DNA of 5,974 nt, from the NCBI GenBank assembly GCA_938005655.1, contig CALLNA010000169.1, positions 1 through 5,974 on the forward strand, in the 5' to 3' direction. The notes beneath the pieces were generated by a model. It was given only the letters and a program-made list of their open reading frames with translations, was not told where the DNA came from and ran no database searches. Position numbers and translations under genes: made by a program. Positions 1 to 5,974 of this stretch are shown here, piece by piece. The DNA comes from an uncultured Novosphingobium sp. (GTDB lineage: Bacteria > Pseudomonadota > Alphaproteobacteria > Sphingomonadales > Sphingomonadaceae). Position 1 is the stretch's first letter. Every line of letters begins with the position of its first letter.

Positions 1-171
1 GGTCGGGCTCGCAAGCGGCCGCCTCGGGGCAAGGTCCTTGGCCATTGGAACGGACGCTCAGGTCCGCTGAGCGCCGGCCGTTATTAGCGGAGAGGCAAGG
101 AAGCGAAGCGCTGACCGCCTCTGCCGCACCCGCTGCGTGTCGGACTGGCGTTGACATCCACCGATCCGACG
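1..171 (-). other. Structured, apparently non-coding leader downstream of a strong promoter
   Basis: This stretch would be transcribed leftward from the promoter at 178-206 and runs off the window. It contains a series of dyads: GAGGC (92-96) with GCCTC (117-121) enclosing AGCG (102-105) with CGCT (109-112); GCTCAG (56-61) with CTGAGC (67-72) around a 5-nt loop; and CAAGG (30-34) with CCTTG (36-40). A minus-strand frame starting at 157 stays open to the edge, but only about two thirds of its third codon positions are G or C, clearly below the neighbouring genes, so I do not call it coding. The likeliest readings are the leader of an rRNA or tRNA operon, the 5' untranslated region of a gene outside the window, or an unrecognised small RNA. 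It does not match tmRNA, RNase P RNA or SRP RNA as I know them. Confidence 0.35.
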
Positions 172-177
172 GCGGGG

Positions 178-206
178 AATATAACCCATATGGTTCAGTT
201 TGTCAA
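178..206 (-). promoter_or_regulatory. Near-consensus sigma-70 promoter pointing left
   Basis: On the minus strand the -35 box is a perfect TTGACA (206 to 201). A 17-bp spacer follows, then the -10 box TATATT (183 to 178), five of six matches to TATAAT. The predicted start is near 171. The bases between the -10 box and that start are nearly all G or C (CCCCGCC), the discriminator type associated with stringently controlled rRNA and tRNA promoters. The promoter begins only 20 bp after the cardiolipin synthase stop and reads the same way, so it serves whatever lies left of the window. It is the strongest promoter-like sequence seen here. Confidence 0.7.
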
Positions 207-225
207 GCGAAATCGTGTGGGCGGG

Positions 226-1614
226 TCAGAGGAGCGGGCTGATCAGCCGGGCGATGTTTTCCGCCAGGCGGACGGCGAGGCCGCGGCGGCGCCATTCTTC
301 GAGCGAGAGGGGCGTGCTTTCGCGCAGGTAGCCCTGCTCGATCCGGGCCAGGGCGGCGATCGAGTCGTGGTCGAGCAGCAGCAGGCTGACCTCCTCGTTC
401 AACTGGAAGGAGCGGATGTCGAAGTTGCTGGAGCCGATGACGGCGAAGTCGTCGTCGATCCGCACGGCCTTGGCGTGGAGCAGGTGGCGGCGATAGCGGT
501 AGAGCCTGATCCCGCGCGACAGCAGCTCGTCGTAGTAGGAGCGCTGGGCGAGGTTGACGAGCCACTGGTCGACCACGGCCGAGACGATGATCCGCACCTC
601 CACCCCGCGCAGCGCCGCCGTGCCGAGCGCGTCGAGCAGGCCCTCGTCGGGGATCAGGTAGGGGGTGACGATGACGATCTCCTCGCGCGCCTGCCCGACC
701 TGCCAGGTGAGCAGGGTCTGGAAGCCGAGCAGCGGATAGTCGGCGCCGCTCGGCAGGGCCTGGAGCACCGCTTCTCCGGCCGGCGGGGGGATCGCGGGCT
801 CGCGGTCGAGCAGGCGCTCGGTCTCCAGGTACCAGTCGGCGAGGAACACGGAGGACAGGGCGGCGACGGCCGGGCCGGAGACCCGCGCCACCAGTTCGTC
901 GTTGACGATGCCGGTGCGGAAGTCGCGCGCGACGAGGTTCTGCGAGCCGGTATAGGCGATCGTCCCGTCGATGACGAACAGCTTGCGGTGGTTGCGCATG
1001 TCGCGCCGGGTGCGCCCGCGCAGCAGGCGGAAGGGCAGGGCGGCCCGGGTCTCGACCCCGGCCTCGCGCAGCAGGCGCAGGGTCCCGTCGATCCACGGCC
1101 GCGACCCCACCGGATCGACCAGGACGTGGCAGGCCCGCGCCAGGGCCTCGACCACGCGCCGCCCGACACGGTCGTCGGCGAAGATATAGACGAGGATGCG
1201 GACGTGGGCCCGCGCGGCGTCGATGTCGGCGACGAGCCGGTCGATGGCCTCGTCATAGCGGTCGAGCAGCTCGACGCGGTTGCCGCCGACCGCCGGCAGC
1301 AGGCCGAGCCGCTCGGCCAGCCGGGCGCTCTCGGGCTCGCTGGTAGGGTCGACTTCCTCGGCTGCGCGCAGCCGCCGCGACACATCGGCGAAGAACGACC
1401 TCAGCCGGGCGAAACGGGCGGCGCGCCATTGCGGGAAGCGCGGCGAACCGATCGCCAGGAACAGCAGGAGCCCCGGCACCGGCAGGAAGAAGATCAGCAG
1501 CAGCCAGCCGCGCGCGGCGGCCGGGGTCCGGCGCAGCGGCACCACGGCCAGCATGGCCAGCCGGATGACCCATTCCGCCGCGTAGTAGAATTCGGCCAGC
1601 GATGCCGGGATCAT
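226..1614 (-). CDS. cls: Cardiolipin synthase (two-HKD phospholipase D superfamily)
   Basis: This 462-residue inner-membrane enzyme is predicted to make cardiolipin by phosphatidyl transfer between phospholipids. The N-terminus has two hydrophobic segments (about residues 12-27 and 37-55), the second in the proline/glycine-rich form usual for bacterial Cls. Two catalytic HxKxxxxD motifs follow: H209/K211/D216, then GSQN (223-226), and H380/K382/D387, then GSSN (394-397). Length and order fit ClsA-type enzymes. The ATG at 1614 was chosen because the membrane segment begins directly after it; the frame is open further upstream but there overlaps dps antiparallel to nothing conserved. The ribosome binding site is weak (G-rich, GAGCGGGGCGGGA). 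The gene lies 50 bp downstream of dps on the same strand and is probably co-transcribed with it. One oddity is that the loop before CHVLVD (162-167) looks about six residues short against E. coli ClsA as I recall it. Other PLD-family transferases are possible but less likely. Confidence 0.88.
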   Translation of the reverse strand: MIPASLAEFYYAAEWVIRLAMLAVVPLRRTPAAARGWLLLIFFLPVPGLLLFLAIGSPRFPQWRAARFARLRSFFADVSRRLRAAEEVDPTSEPESARLAERLGLLPAVGGNRVELLDRYDEAIDRLVADIDAARAHVRILVYIFADDRVGRRVVEALARACHVLVDPVGSRPWIDGTLRLLREAGVETRAALPFRLLRGRTRRDMRNHRKLFVIDGTIAYTGSQNLVARDFRTGIVNDELVARVSGPAVAALSSVFLADWYLETERLLDREPAIPPPAGEAVLQALPSGADYPLLGFQTLLTWQVGQAREEIVIVTPYLIPDEGLLDALGTAALRGVEVRIIVSAVVDQWLVNLAQRSYYDELLSRGIRLYRYRRHLLHAKAVRIDDDFAVIGSSNFDIRSFQLNEEVSLLLLDHDSIAALARIEQGYLRESTPLSLEEWRRRGLAVRLAENIARLISPLL

Positions 1615-1664
1615 CGTCCCGCCCCGCTCGCCGCCGCCATCGCCGTGCCCCTCCCGCGGATGCG

Positions 1665-2156
1665 TCAGCCCTCCAGCAGCGAGCGCAGCATCCAGGCGGT
1701 CTTTTCGTGGACCGTCAGGCGCTGGGTCAGGAGGTCGGCCGTGGGCTCGTCGCCCGCCTTGTCCGCCGCGGGGAAGACCGAGCGCGCGGTGCGCGCGACG
1801 GCCTCGTGCCCGGCGACGAGGATCGCCACCATGTCGAGCGCCTTGGGCGGCTCGGCCGGGACGTCCTTGATCGAGGCGAGCGCGCCGAACTGCGCGTAGG
1901 AGCCCGGCGCCTTGTGCCCGAGCGAGCGGATCCGCTCGGCGATCAGGTCGACCGAGTTCCACAGCTCGGTATATTGCTGCATGAACATCGCGTGGAGCGT
2001 GTTGAACATCGGCCCGGTGACGTTCCAGTGGAAGTTGTGGGTCGTCAGGTAGAGCGTGTAGGTGTCGGCCAGCAGCTTCGCGAGGCCCTCGGCGATGGTC
2101 GCGCGGTCCTTCGCGGCGATGCCGATGTCGATTTGCCCGGGGGATGATTTGGCCAT
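1665..2156 (-). CDS. dps: Dps-family ferritin-like DNA-protection protein
   Basis: This 163-residue protein belongs to the Dps/miniferritin family. Such proteins form dodecameric cytoplasmic shells that oxidise Fe(II) with peroxide, store the iron and protect DNA in starved or oxidatively stressed cells. The family signature is clear: HNFHWNVTGPMF at 40-51 and LH at 54-55. The ferroxidase ligands between subunits correspond to H43, H55, D70 and E74, the last in the segment DLIAERIRSLG (70-80). Length is normal for the family. The N-terminal tail is short with two lysines (K3, K16), so DNA binding by the tail cannot be assumed. ATG at 2156 is supported by AGGAG six bases upstream. It sits 119 bp after the LysR gene and 50 bp before cls, all on the minus strand. 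The family assignment is firm; physiological role is inferred. Confidence 0.93.
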   Translation of the reverse strand: MAKSSPGQIDIGIAAKDRATIAEGLAKLLADTYTLYLTTHNFHWNVTGPMFNTLHAMFMQQYTELWNSVDLIAERIRSLGHKAPGSYAQFGALASIKDVPAEPPKALDMVAILVAGHEAVARTARSVFPAADKAGDEPTADLLTQRLTVHEKTAWMLRSLLEG

Positions 2157-2275
2157 GTCCTGCTCCTGTTGCCTGAGACCTGCGGATCGGTGACTCGACG
2201 GGTTTGCGGAGCATAGCCCCCCGCGCCCGCTGAAGTAAGCGGTCTGCCGGGGTTTAGGTTCCCGGCGCGGACGGC
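2157..2275 (-). promoter_or_regulatory. dps upstream region with hairpins and an EcfG-like -35 element
   Basis: This 119-bp gap between the LysR stop and the dps start should hold the dps promoter. On the minus strand GGAAC (2262 to 2258) is followed after 16 bp by CGCT (2241 to 2238). The general-stress sigma factor EcfG of alphaproteobacteria recognises GGAAC-N16/17-CGTT, so this is one mismatch away in the -10 half. A weak sigma-70 -10 candidate, TATGCT, lies further down with no good -35 box. Two perfect stems overlap the region: GCCGGG (2246-2251) with CCCGGC (2261-2266), and CCGCT (2227-2231) with AGCGG (2238-2242). The first might end LysR transcription, but no T-run follows it. Confidence 0.35.
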
Positions 2276-3169
2276 TCAGCGCGCCCGATGGCGCAGCGCG
2301 TCGACCACCAGGGCGAAGGCCGGCGAGGGAAAGCGGCGGCTGGGGTAGTAGAGGCGATAGCCCGGCAGCGGGGCGGTCCAGCGCTCGAGGACGCGCTCCA
2401 GCCGGCCTTCGGCGAGGTCCTGCGCGACCTCGTCCAGCGGCAGGCAGGCGAGGCCCAGCCCGTCGAGCGCGGCCTCGCGGATCGGGTAGATCGAGTTGAA
2501 CGCCAGCGGCCCCTCGACCCGCACCCGCAGCGTCTGGCCCTTGCGGCGGAAGGTCCAGCGATGGAACGTGCCGAGGCCGAGCCGGAGGTTGAGGCAGGGG
2601 TGGCGGACCAGCTCCTCGGGCGCCGCGGGCCGGCCGTGGCGCGCGAAATGGGCGGGCGCGCCGACCACGGCCATGGCGATGTCGGGCCCGATGCGGACCG
2701 CGATCATGTCCTTGTCGACCTGCTCGCCGATGCGGACCCCGGCGTCGAAGCGGTCGGCGACGATGTCGGTCAGCCCGTAGTCGATCACGACCTCGACCGC
2801 GATGTCCGGATAGTCGGGCAGGAGGCGCGCCAGGGCCGGGCCGAGCACCCGGCGCGCGGCATGCTCGGTCGCGGTGAGGCGGACGGTCCCGGCGGGGCGG
2901 TCGCGGAACTCGCTGAGCGAGGCCATCGACTGGTCCAGCTCGCGCAGCATCGGGGCGAGCGTCGCGGCCAGGCGCTCGCCGCTCTCGGTCGGGGCGACGC
3001 TGCGGGTGGTGCGGGCGAGCAGGCGCAGGCCGAGCCGCTCCTCCAGCCGCCGCACGATCTGGCTGACCGCCGATTGCGAGAGGCCGAGCCGCGCCGCCGC
3101 GCGGGTGAAGCTCCGTTCCTCCGCGACGACGGCGAAGGCGGCGAGATCGGCGAACTCCTCGCGGCGCAT
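2276..3169 (-). CDS. LysR-family transcriptional regulator
   Basis: This 297-residue cytoplasmic DNA-binding regulator has the standard two-part LysR layout. The N-terminal winged helix-turn-helix (about 5-64) contains the typical run FTRAAARLGLSQSAVSQ (21-37), followed by RRLEERLGLRLLARTTR (40-56). A linker helix leads to a substrate-binding domain (about 92-290) that senses an effector I cannot name. The wording of this domain (PAGTVRLTA at 92-100, FDAGVRIG at 141-148) resembles the CrgA/AaeR-like branch. ATG at 3169 has AGGTG four bases upstream; the overlapping ATG at 3173 is in another frame. Divergent orientation from the hydrolase at 3268 with 98 bp between is the classic layout for a LysR regulator and its target, so regulation of that gene and of itself is inferred. 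The possible -10 box TATCAG would give an almost leaderless mRNA. Confidence 0.92.
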   Translation of the reverse strand: MRREEFADLAAFAVVAEERSFTRAAARLGLSQSAVSQIVRRLEERLGLRLLARTTRSVAPTESGERLAATLAPMLRELDQSMASLSEFRDRPAGTVRLTATEHAARRVLGPALARLLPDYPDIAVEVVIDYGLTDIVADRFDAGVRIGEQVDKDMIAVRIGPDIAMAVVGAPAHFARHGRPAAPEELVRHPCLNLRLGLGTFHRWTFRRKGQTLRVRVEGPLAFNSIYPIREAALDGLGLACLPLDEVAQDLAEGRLERVLERWTAPLPGYRLYYPSRRFPSPAFALVVDALRHRAR

Positions 3170-3267
3170 TCATCACCTGACTGATAGGCTCGTGCAGATT
3201 TCAGTGTCTAATCGCTCGATCCCGAATCGTCTATCCCGCTGCCGTCAGCAAGGAATGGAGACCGGCG
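3170..3267. promoter_or_regulatory. Divergent intergenic region, candidate LysR operator and promoters
   Basis: This region is visibly more AT-rich than its flanks. AATCG occurs at 3210-3214 and again at 3225-3229 with CGAT at 3217-3220 between them, so two overlapping dyads can be drawn: ATCG-CT-CGAT (3211-3220) and CGAT-N5-ATCG (3217-3229). Both resemble the interrupted dyads bound by LysR proteins. Toward LysR, TAGACA (3210 to 3205) and TATCAG (3186 to 3181) are 18 bp apart. Toward the hydrolase, TCTAAT (3207-3212) could be a -10 box but has no matching -35 box, as expected of an activator-dependent promoter. The hydrolase ribosome binding site is AGGAATGGAG (3251-3260), seven bases before its ATG. 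Confidence 0.4.
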
Positions 3268-4229
3268 ATGAGCAGAATTCCCCCCGAACGCATGGCCGCC
3301 GCGCTGCGGCAGGCCGAGACCATTTCTCCCGAGGACCACGCCAAGGTCAAAGCCCCGGCCGAGATCGTCCGCCCGTTGCGCAGCGAGATCCACAAGACCC
3401 CGGACGACCACGGCATGACCGCCTGGACCGACCCTCGGACGACGGCACGCCGCTGGAGGCCTGGTACATCCCGACCAAGGGCGGCGAGAGCGACCGGCTG
3501 GTGATCTTCAACCACGCCCTGCCGATGTGCCGCGCTGGCTTCCCCGGCCACCTCGGCGCGCCGTGGAGCAACTTCGACGCGGTCGAGATCGACTTCGTGC
3601 TCCAGTACAAGCACCTGACCGACGCGGGCTACAACGTCCTCACCTACGACATCCGCAACCACGGCAACAGCGCGGCCGCCAACGGCGGGCTCTGCGGCAT
3701 CGGCCAGTGGGAATGGCGCGACTGCGTGGGCGTCAAGAAGTTCGTCGACGCGCACCCGGTGCTCTCGCGGATGAAGGTCGCGCTCTACAGCCAGTGCATG
3801 GGCGGCAACTCGCAATACCACGCGATCCACCGCCGTCCCGAGCTGTTCGCGAACGTGCGTTGCATGGTCAGCCCGATGGTGGTCTCGATGGCGGCGATCT
3901 ACGACGCCTTTTCCGAACTCCAGGGCGTGCGGCAGTACCAAGAGCTGATCGACCTGGAGCTGCTCAAGCTGGGCGCCTTCGTCGCGGCGGAGATGACCCC
4001 GCACCTCTGGGCGCCGAGCGTGACCATGCCGGTCCTGATGGTCCAGGTCTTGGAAGACGCCTGGACCCGCAATCCGGAGGATGCCCAGGCCACCTTCGAC
4101 CTGCTCGGCAGCGCGGAGAAGGAGCTGCTGTGGATCGAGAACACGCCCCACCGCTTCAAGGACGGCTACAACTACTTCGGCCGCCACCCGGAGAAGATCA
4201 TCCCCTTCATCGACCGGCATATGGGGTGA
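3268..4229 (+). pseudogene. Alpha/beta hydrolase, frameshifted, with a Cys nucleophile elbow
   Basis: Two frames together make one alpha/beta-hydrolase-fold protein of about 320 residues. The first frame runs from ATG 3268 (good ribosome binding site) through HKTPDDHGMTAWTD. The homologous sequence then continues in another frame with PSDDGTPLEAWYIP from about 3432 to the stop at 4229. Adding one C to the CCC run at 3432-3434 restores a continuous protein; a larger loss of 3n+1 bases is equally possible. As written, translation ends at 3504 after 78 codons. In restored numbering the protein has DIRNHGNS (128-135), a nucleophile elbow SQCMG with Cys177, and candidates Asp264 (VLEDAW) and His295 (TPHRF) for a Cys-Asp-His triad like that of dienelactone hydrolase. 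Its substrate is unknown. The coding quality downstream is intact, so the lesion is recent or a sequencing error. It is divergent from LysR, its likely regulator. Confidence 0.82.
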
Positions 4230-4247
4230 GGCCGGCCCATCTTCCTC

Positions 4248-4281
4248 GTCACCCTGAACTTAGCTCAGGGTCCATGGTGAC
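4248..4281. repeat. Short intergenic palindrome, likely a dispersed repeat copy
   Basis: CCCTGA (4252-4257) and TCAGGG (4265-4270) form a 6-bp stem with a 7-nt loop. The outer halves GTCACC (4248-4253) and GGTGAC (4276-4281) are also complementary, offset by the inserted TCCATG. I recognise the pattern CACCCTGAACTT...TCAGGGTCCATG as one that recurs between genes in many sphingomonad genomes, from memory and not from a search here. It lies between two convergent genes, 18 bp after the hydrolase stop, so it could also help end transcription from both sides, though no T-run follows. Confidence 0.55.
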
Positions 4282-4307
4282 GATGGCGGCGGTCTCGTGA
4301 AGGCGTC

Positions 4308-4925
4308 TCACGTCCGCGTCAGGGACGAGGCGTAGGGCGCGATTAGCGCCCGCGCCCGGTCCCAGCCGCCGCCCAGCCAGGTTGCCCAGGCGCGCGGATC
4401 GGCGGGCAAGATCGCGGGCATGGTCTCGCGCCCGAGCGCGCGCAGCGCAGCGTTGGCCAGGCAGGTGAGCAGGGCGAAGCTTGGCACCTCGCTGTCCTTC
4501 CACACCCCAGCGAAGGCGAACAGCGGCTGGTCGGCCAGGGTGATCCGGTGCCGGCGGCGCTTGCCCTCGGCGTCGCGGTCCTTGCCCCATTCCACGAAGG
4601 CGGTGGCGGGGACCAGGCAGCGGAACTCGCTGTTGCGCAGGTTGCCGATCCAGAACGGGCTGTCGAGGTTGCGGACCGTGGCCACGCCCTGGCGCGCATC
4701 CCCGGCCGCAGGCGGCGGCGGCACGCCCCACAGCCGCGGGATCATCCGCCGCGTCGGCTCCCCGGAAGGACGCGGCCCGGCGACGAACTCGCGCCCCGCC
4801 GTCACCACCGGCGCGAACCGCCCGGGCGCAACATGGCCGCCCGCCCACGGGTCCGCCCCCGCGCTCGCCCCGAAGTGCGCGGCGACCGCCCCGGAGGGGG
4901 CGTCGAGATGGTAGAGCAGGGTCAT
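4308..4925 (-). CDS. SRAP-family (YedK/HMCES-like) protein lacking the catalytic Cys2
   Basis: This 205-residue protein belongs to the SOS response-associated peptidase family (DUF159). Its members cap abasic sites in single-stranded DNA by a covalent link from Cys2 and process themselves by removing Met1. The family core is present: APGRFAPVV (33-41), MIPRLWGVP (61-69), VRNLDSPFW (84-92) with the conserved Asn86, RCLVPATAFVEW (102-113) with Glu112, FAFAGVW (136-142), SFALLTC (149-155) and a Met-Pro at 169-170. The N-terminus reads MTLLYHLD where MCGRF or MCNLY is expected, so the nucleophile is Thr or absent. No His precedes the Met-Pro motif (GRETMP), where YedK has His160. An in-frame stop ten codons upstream, with no Cys or Met codon in between, excludes a different start. 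The ribosome binding site is weak. It is divergent from thiC. Family membership is firm; activity is doubtful. Confidence 0.85.
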   Translation of the reverse strand: MTLLYHLDAPSGAVAAHFGASAGADPWAGGHVAPGRFAPVVTAGREFVAGPRPSGEPTRRMIPRLWGVPPPPAAGDARQGVATVRNLDSPFWIGNLRNSEFRCLVPATAFVEWGKDRDAEGKRRRHRITLADQPLFAFAGVWKDSEVPSFALLTCLANAALRALGRETMPAILPADPRAWATWLGGGWDRARALIAPYASSLTRT

Positions 4926-4948
4926 CGTTCGATCCGTCTGGGGCCGGC

Positions 4949-4977
4949 TGGACTAAGCCGCGCCATGTCCCTATTGT
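4949..4977 (+). promoter_or_regulatory. Probable thiC promoter
   Basis: TGGACT (4949-4954, four of six to TTGACA) and TATTGT (4972-4977, four of six to TATAAT) are separated by 17 bp. The predicted start, near 4984, falls just before the first stem of the TPP riboswitch, which is where the leader should begin. The dyad CGGCT (4945-4949) with AGCCG (4956-4960) overlaps the -35 box; whether it binds anything is unknown. Confidence 0.5.
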
Positions 4978-4985
4978 CCAGCCCA

Positions 4986-5068
4986 TCCCCGGGGAGCCAT
5001 GCGGCTGAGAGGGGCAGGTAGCGCTGCCCGACCCGTCGAACCTGAACCCGTTAACACGGGCGGAGGGA
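4986..5068 (+). ncRNA. TPP riboswitch aptamer (THI element)
   Basis: The conserved TPP aptamer sequence is plain: GGGGAGCC (4991-4998), GGCTGAGAGGG (5003-5013), GAACCTGA (5038-5045), and the closing CGGAGGGA (5061-5068). The secondary structure fits. P1 is formed by TCCC (4986-4989) with GGGA (5065-5068); the variable P3 extension by GGGCAG (5012-5017) with CTGCCC (5024-5029); and the P4/P5 arm ends in CCCGT (5047-5051) with ACGGG (5056-5060). The TGAGA element binds the pyrimidine part of thiamin pyrophosphate and the other arm binds the pyrophosphate through Mg2+. Its place directly before thiC is the usual one, giving end-product repression of thiamin synthesis. Confidence 0.96.
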
Positions 5069-5119
5069 AGGGTCGCTCGCCAAGCGCTTCCCGCCATCCG
5101 CCTTCTGGAGAAGCGCAAC
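5069..5119 (+). promoter_or_regulatory. Riboswitch expression platform with RBS-sequestering hairpin
   Basis: GCGCTTC (5084-5090) can pair with GAAGCGC (5110-5116), a 7-bp stem that closes over the thiC ribosome binding site GGAG (5107-5110), nine bases before the ATG. A competing pairing joins GGGAAG (5065-5070), which contains the 3' side of aptamer P1, to CTTCCC (5087-5092), and can extend past one mismatch to 5062-5063 with 5094-5095. The two pairings exclude each other. TPP binding would fix P1, release CTTC and let the hairpin hide the binding site, so control is probably at translation. No T-run suggests an intrinsic terminator. Confidence 0.6.

Positions 5120-5974
<855 letters not shown>

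Noticed and set aside
1..157. Minus-strand frame from ATG at 157 open to the left edge, just after the strong promoter
   Set aside because: Third codon positions are only about 65% G or C, well under the neighbours, the product is not recognisable, and GGTGG touches the ATG with no proper spacing. It is kept as non-coding leader unless leftward sequence shows otherwise.
151..185. Plus-strand TTGACA (151-156) with TATAAC (180-185) as a rightward promoter
   Set aside because: The spacer would be 23 bp, too long for sigma-70, and it would read antisense into cls. The leftward promoter over the same DNA has the ideal 17-bp spacer.
151..1899. Long plus-strand open frame of about 580 codons
   Set aside because: It is antisense to cls and dps, which have clear catalytic motifs. 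Its translation is low-complexity, rich in Asp, Gln, Arg and Gly, as is usual for the mirror frame of a GC-rich gene.
1615..2214. Upstream extension of the cardiolipin synthase frame through dps
   Set aside because: The frame is open only because it shadows dps; the conserved N-terminal membrane segments begin right after the ATG at 1614.
2874..3430. Plus-strand frame leading into the second part of the hydrolase, suggesting an earlier start
   Set aside because: Its first part is antisense to the LysR gene and the divergent promoter region. The true N-terminus is in the other frame from 3268, with a good ribosome binding site.
3426..3440. Programmed ribosomal frameshift in the hydrolase
   Set aside because: There is no slippery heptamer, no stimulatory stop or Shine-Dalgarno element, and the family is not known to use frameshifting; mutation or read error is simpler.

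Overview
The window is GC-rich chromosomal DNA from a Gram-negative bacterium. Codon use, protein wording and the repeat at 4248-4281 suggest an alphaproteobacterium of the Sphingomonadales type. That placement is inferred, because no rRNA is present. It reads as an ordinary housekeeping and accessory stretch. I see no phage, transposon, CRISPR or defence genes, and no convincing undescribed multi-gene system.

Layout from left to right: (1) At 1-225 there is a near-consensus sigma-70 promoter pointing left (TTGACA, 17-bp spacer, TATATT, GC-rich discriminator). It is followed by hairpin-rich, non-coding-looking leader DNA that runs off the left edge, possibly the front of a stable-RNA operon. 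(2) On the minus strand, dps (1665-2156) is followed after 50 bp by a two-HKD cardiolipin synthase (226-1614), probably one stress/envelope transcription unit. (3) A LysR-type regulator (2276-3169, minus) is divergent from an alpha/beta hydrolase (3268-4229, plus) across 98 bp, the classic regulator/target layout. The hydrolase has a frameshift near 3427-3438 and a Cys in place of Ser in its nucleophile elbow. (4) A short intergenic palindrome (4248-4281) lies between the convergent hydrolase and a SRAP-family gene (4308-4925, minus). That protein lacks the family's catalytic Cys2 and the His before the Met-Pro motif. (5) Divergent from it, a plausible promoter (4949-4977), a clear TPP riboswitch (4986-5068) and its expression platform lead into thiC, which is cut by the right edge.

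The functional links are local. TPP made downstream of ThiC should feed back on thiC through the riboswitch, where mutually exclusive pairings that would hide or free the ribosome binding site can be drawn. The LysR protein is the likely regulator of the hydrolase. Dps and cardiolipin synthase may be co-expressed under stress. The points most worth a second look are the SRAP protein without its catalytic Cys, the broken Cys-type hydrolase, the strong leftward promoter at the left edge, and the riboswitch switching mechanism.
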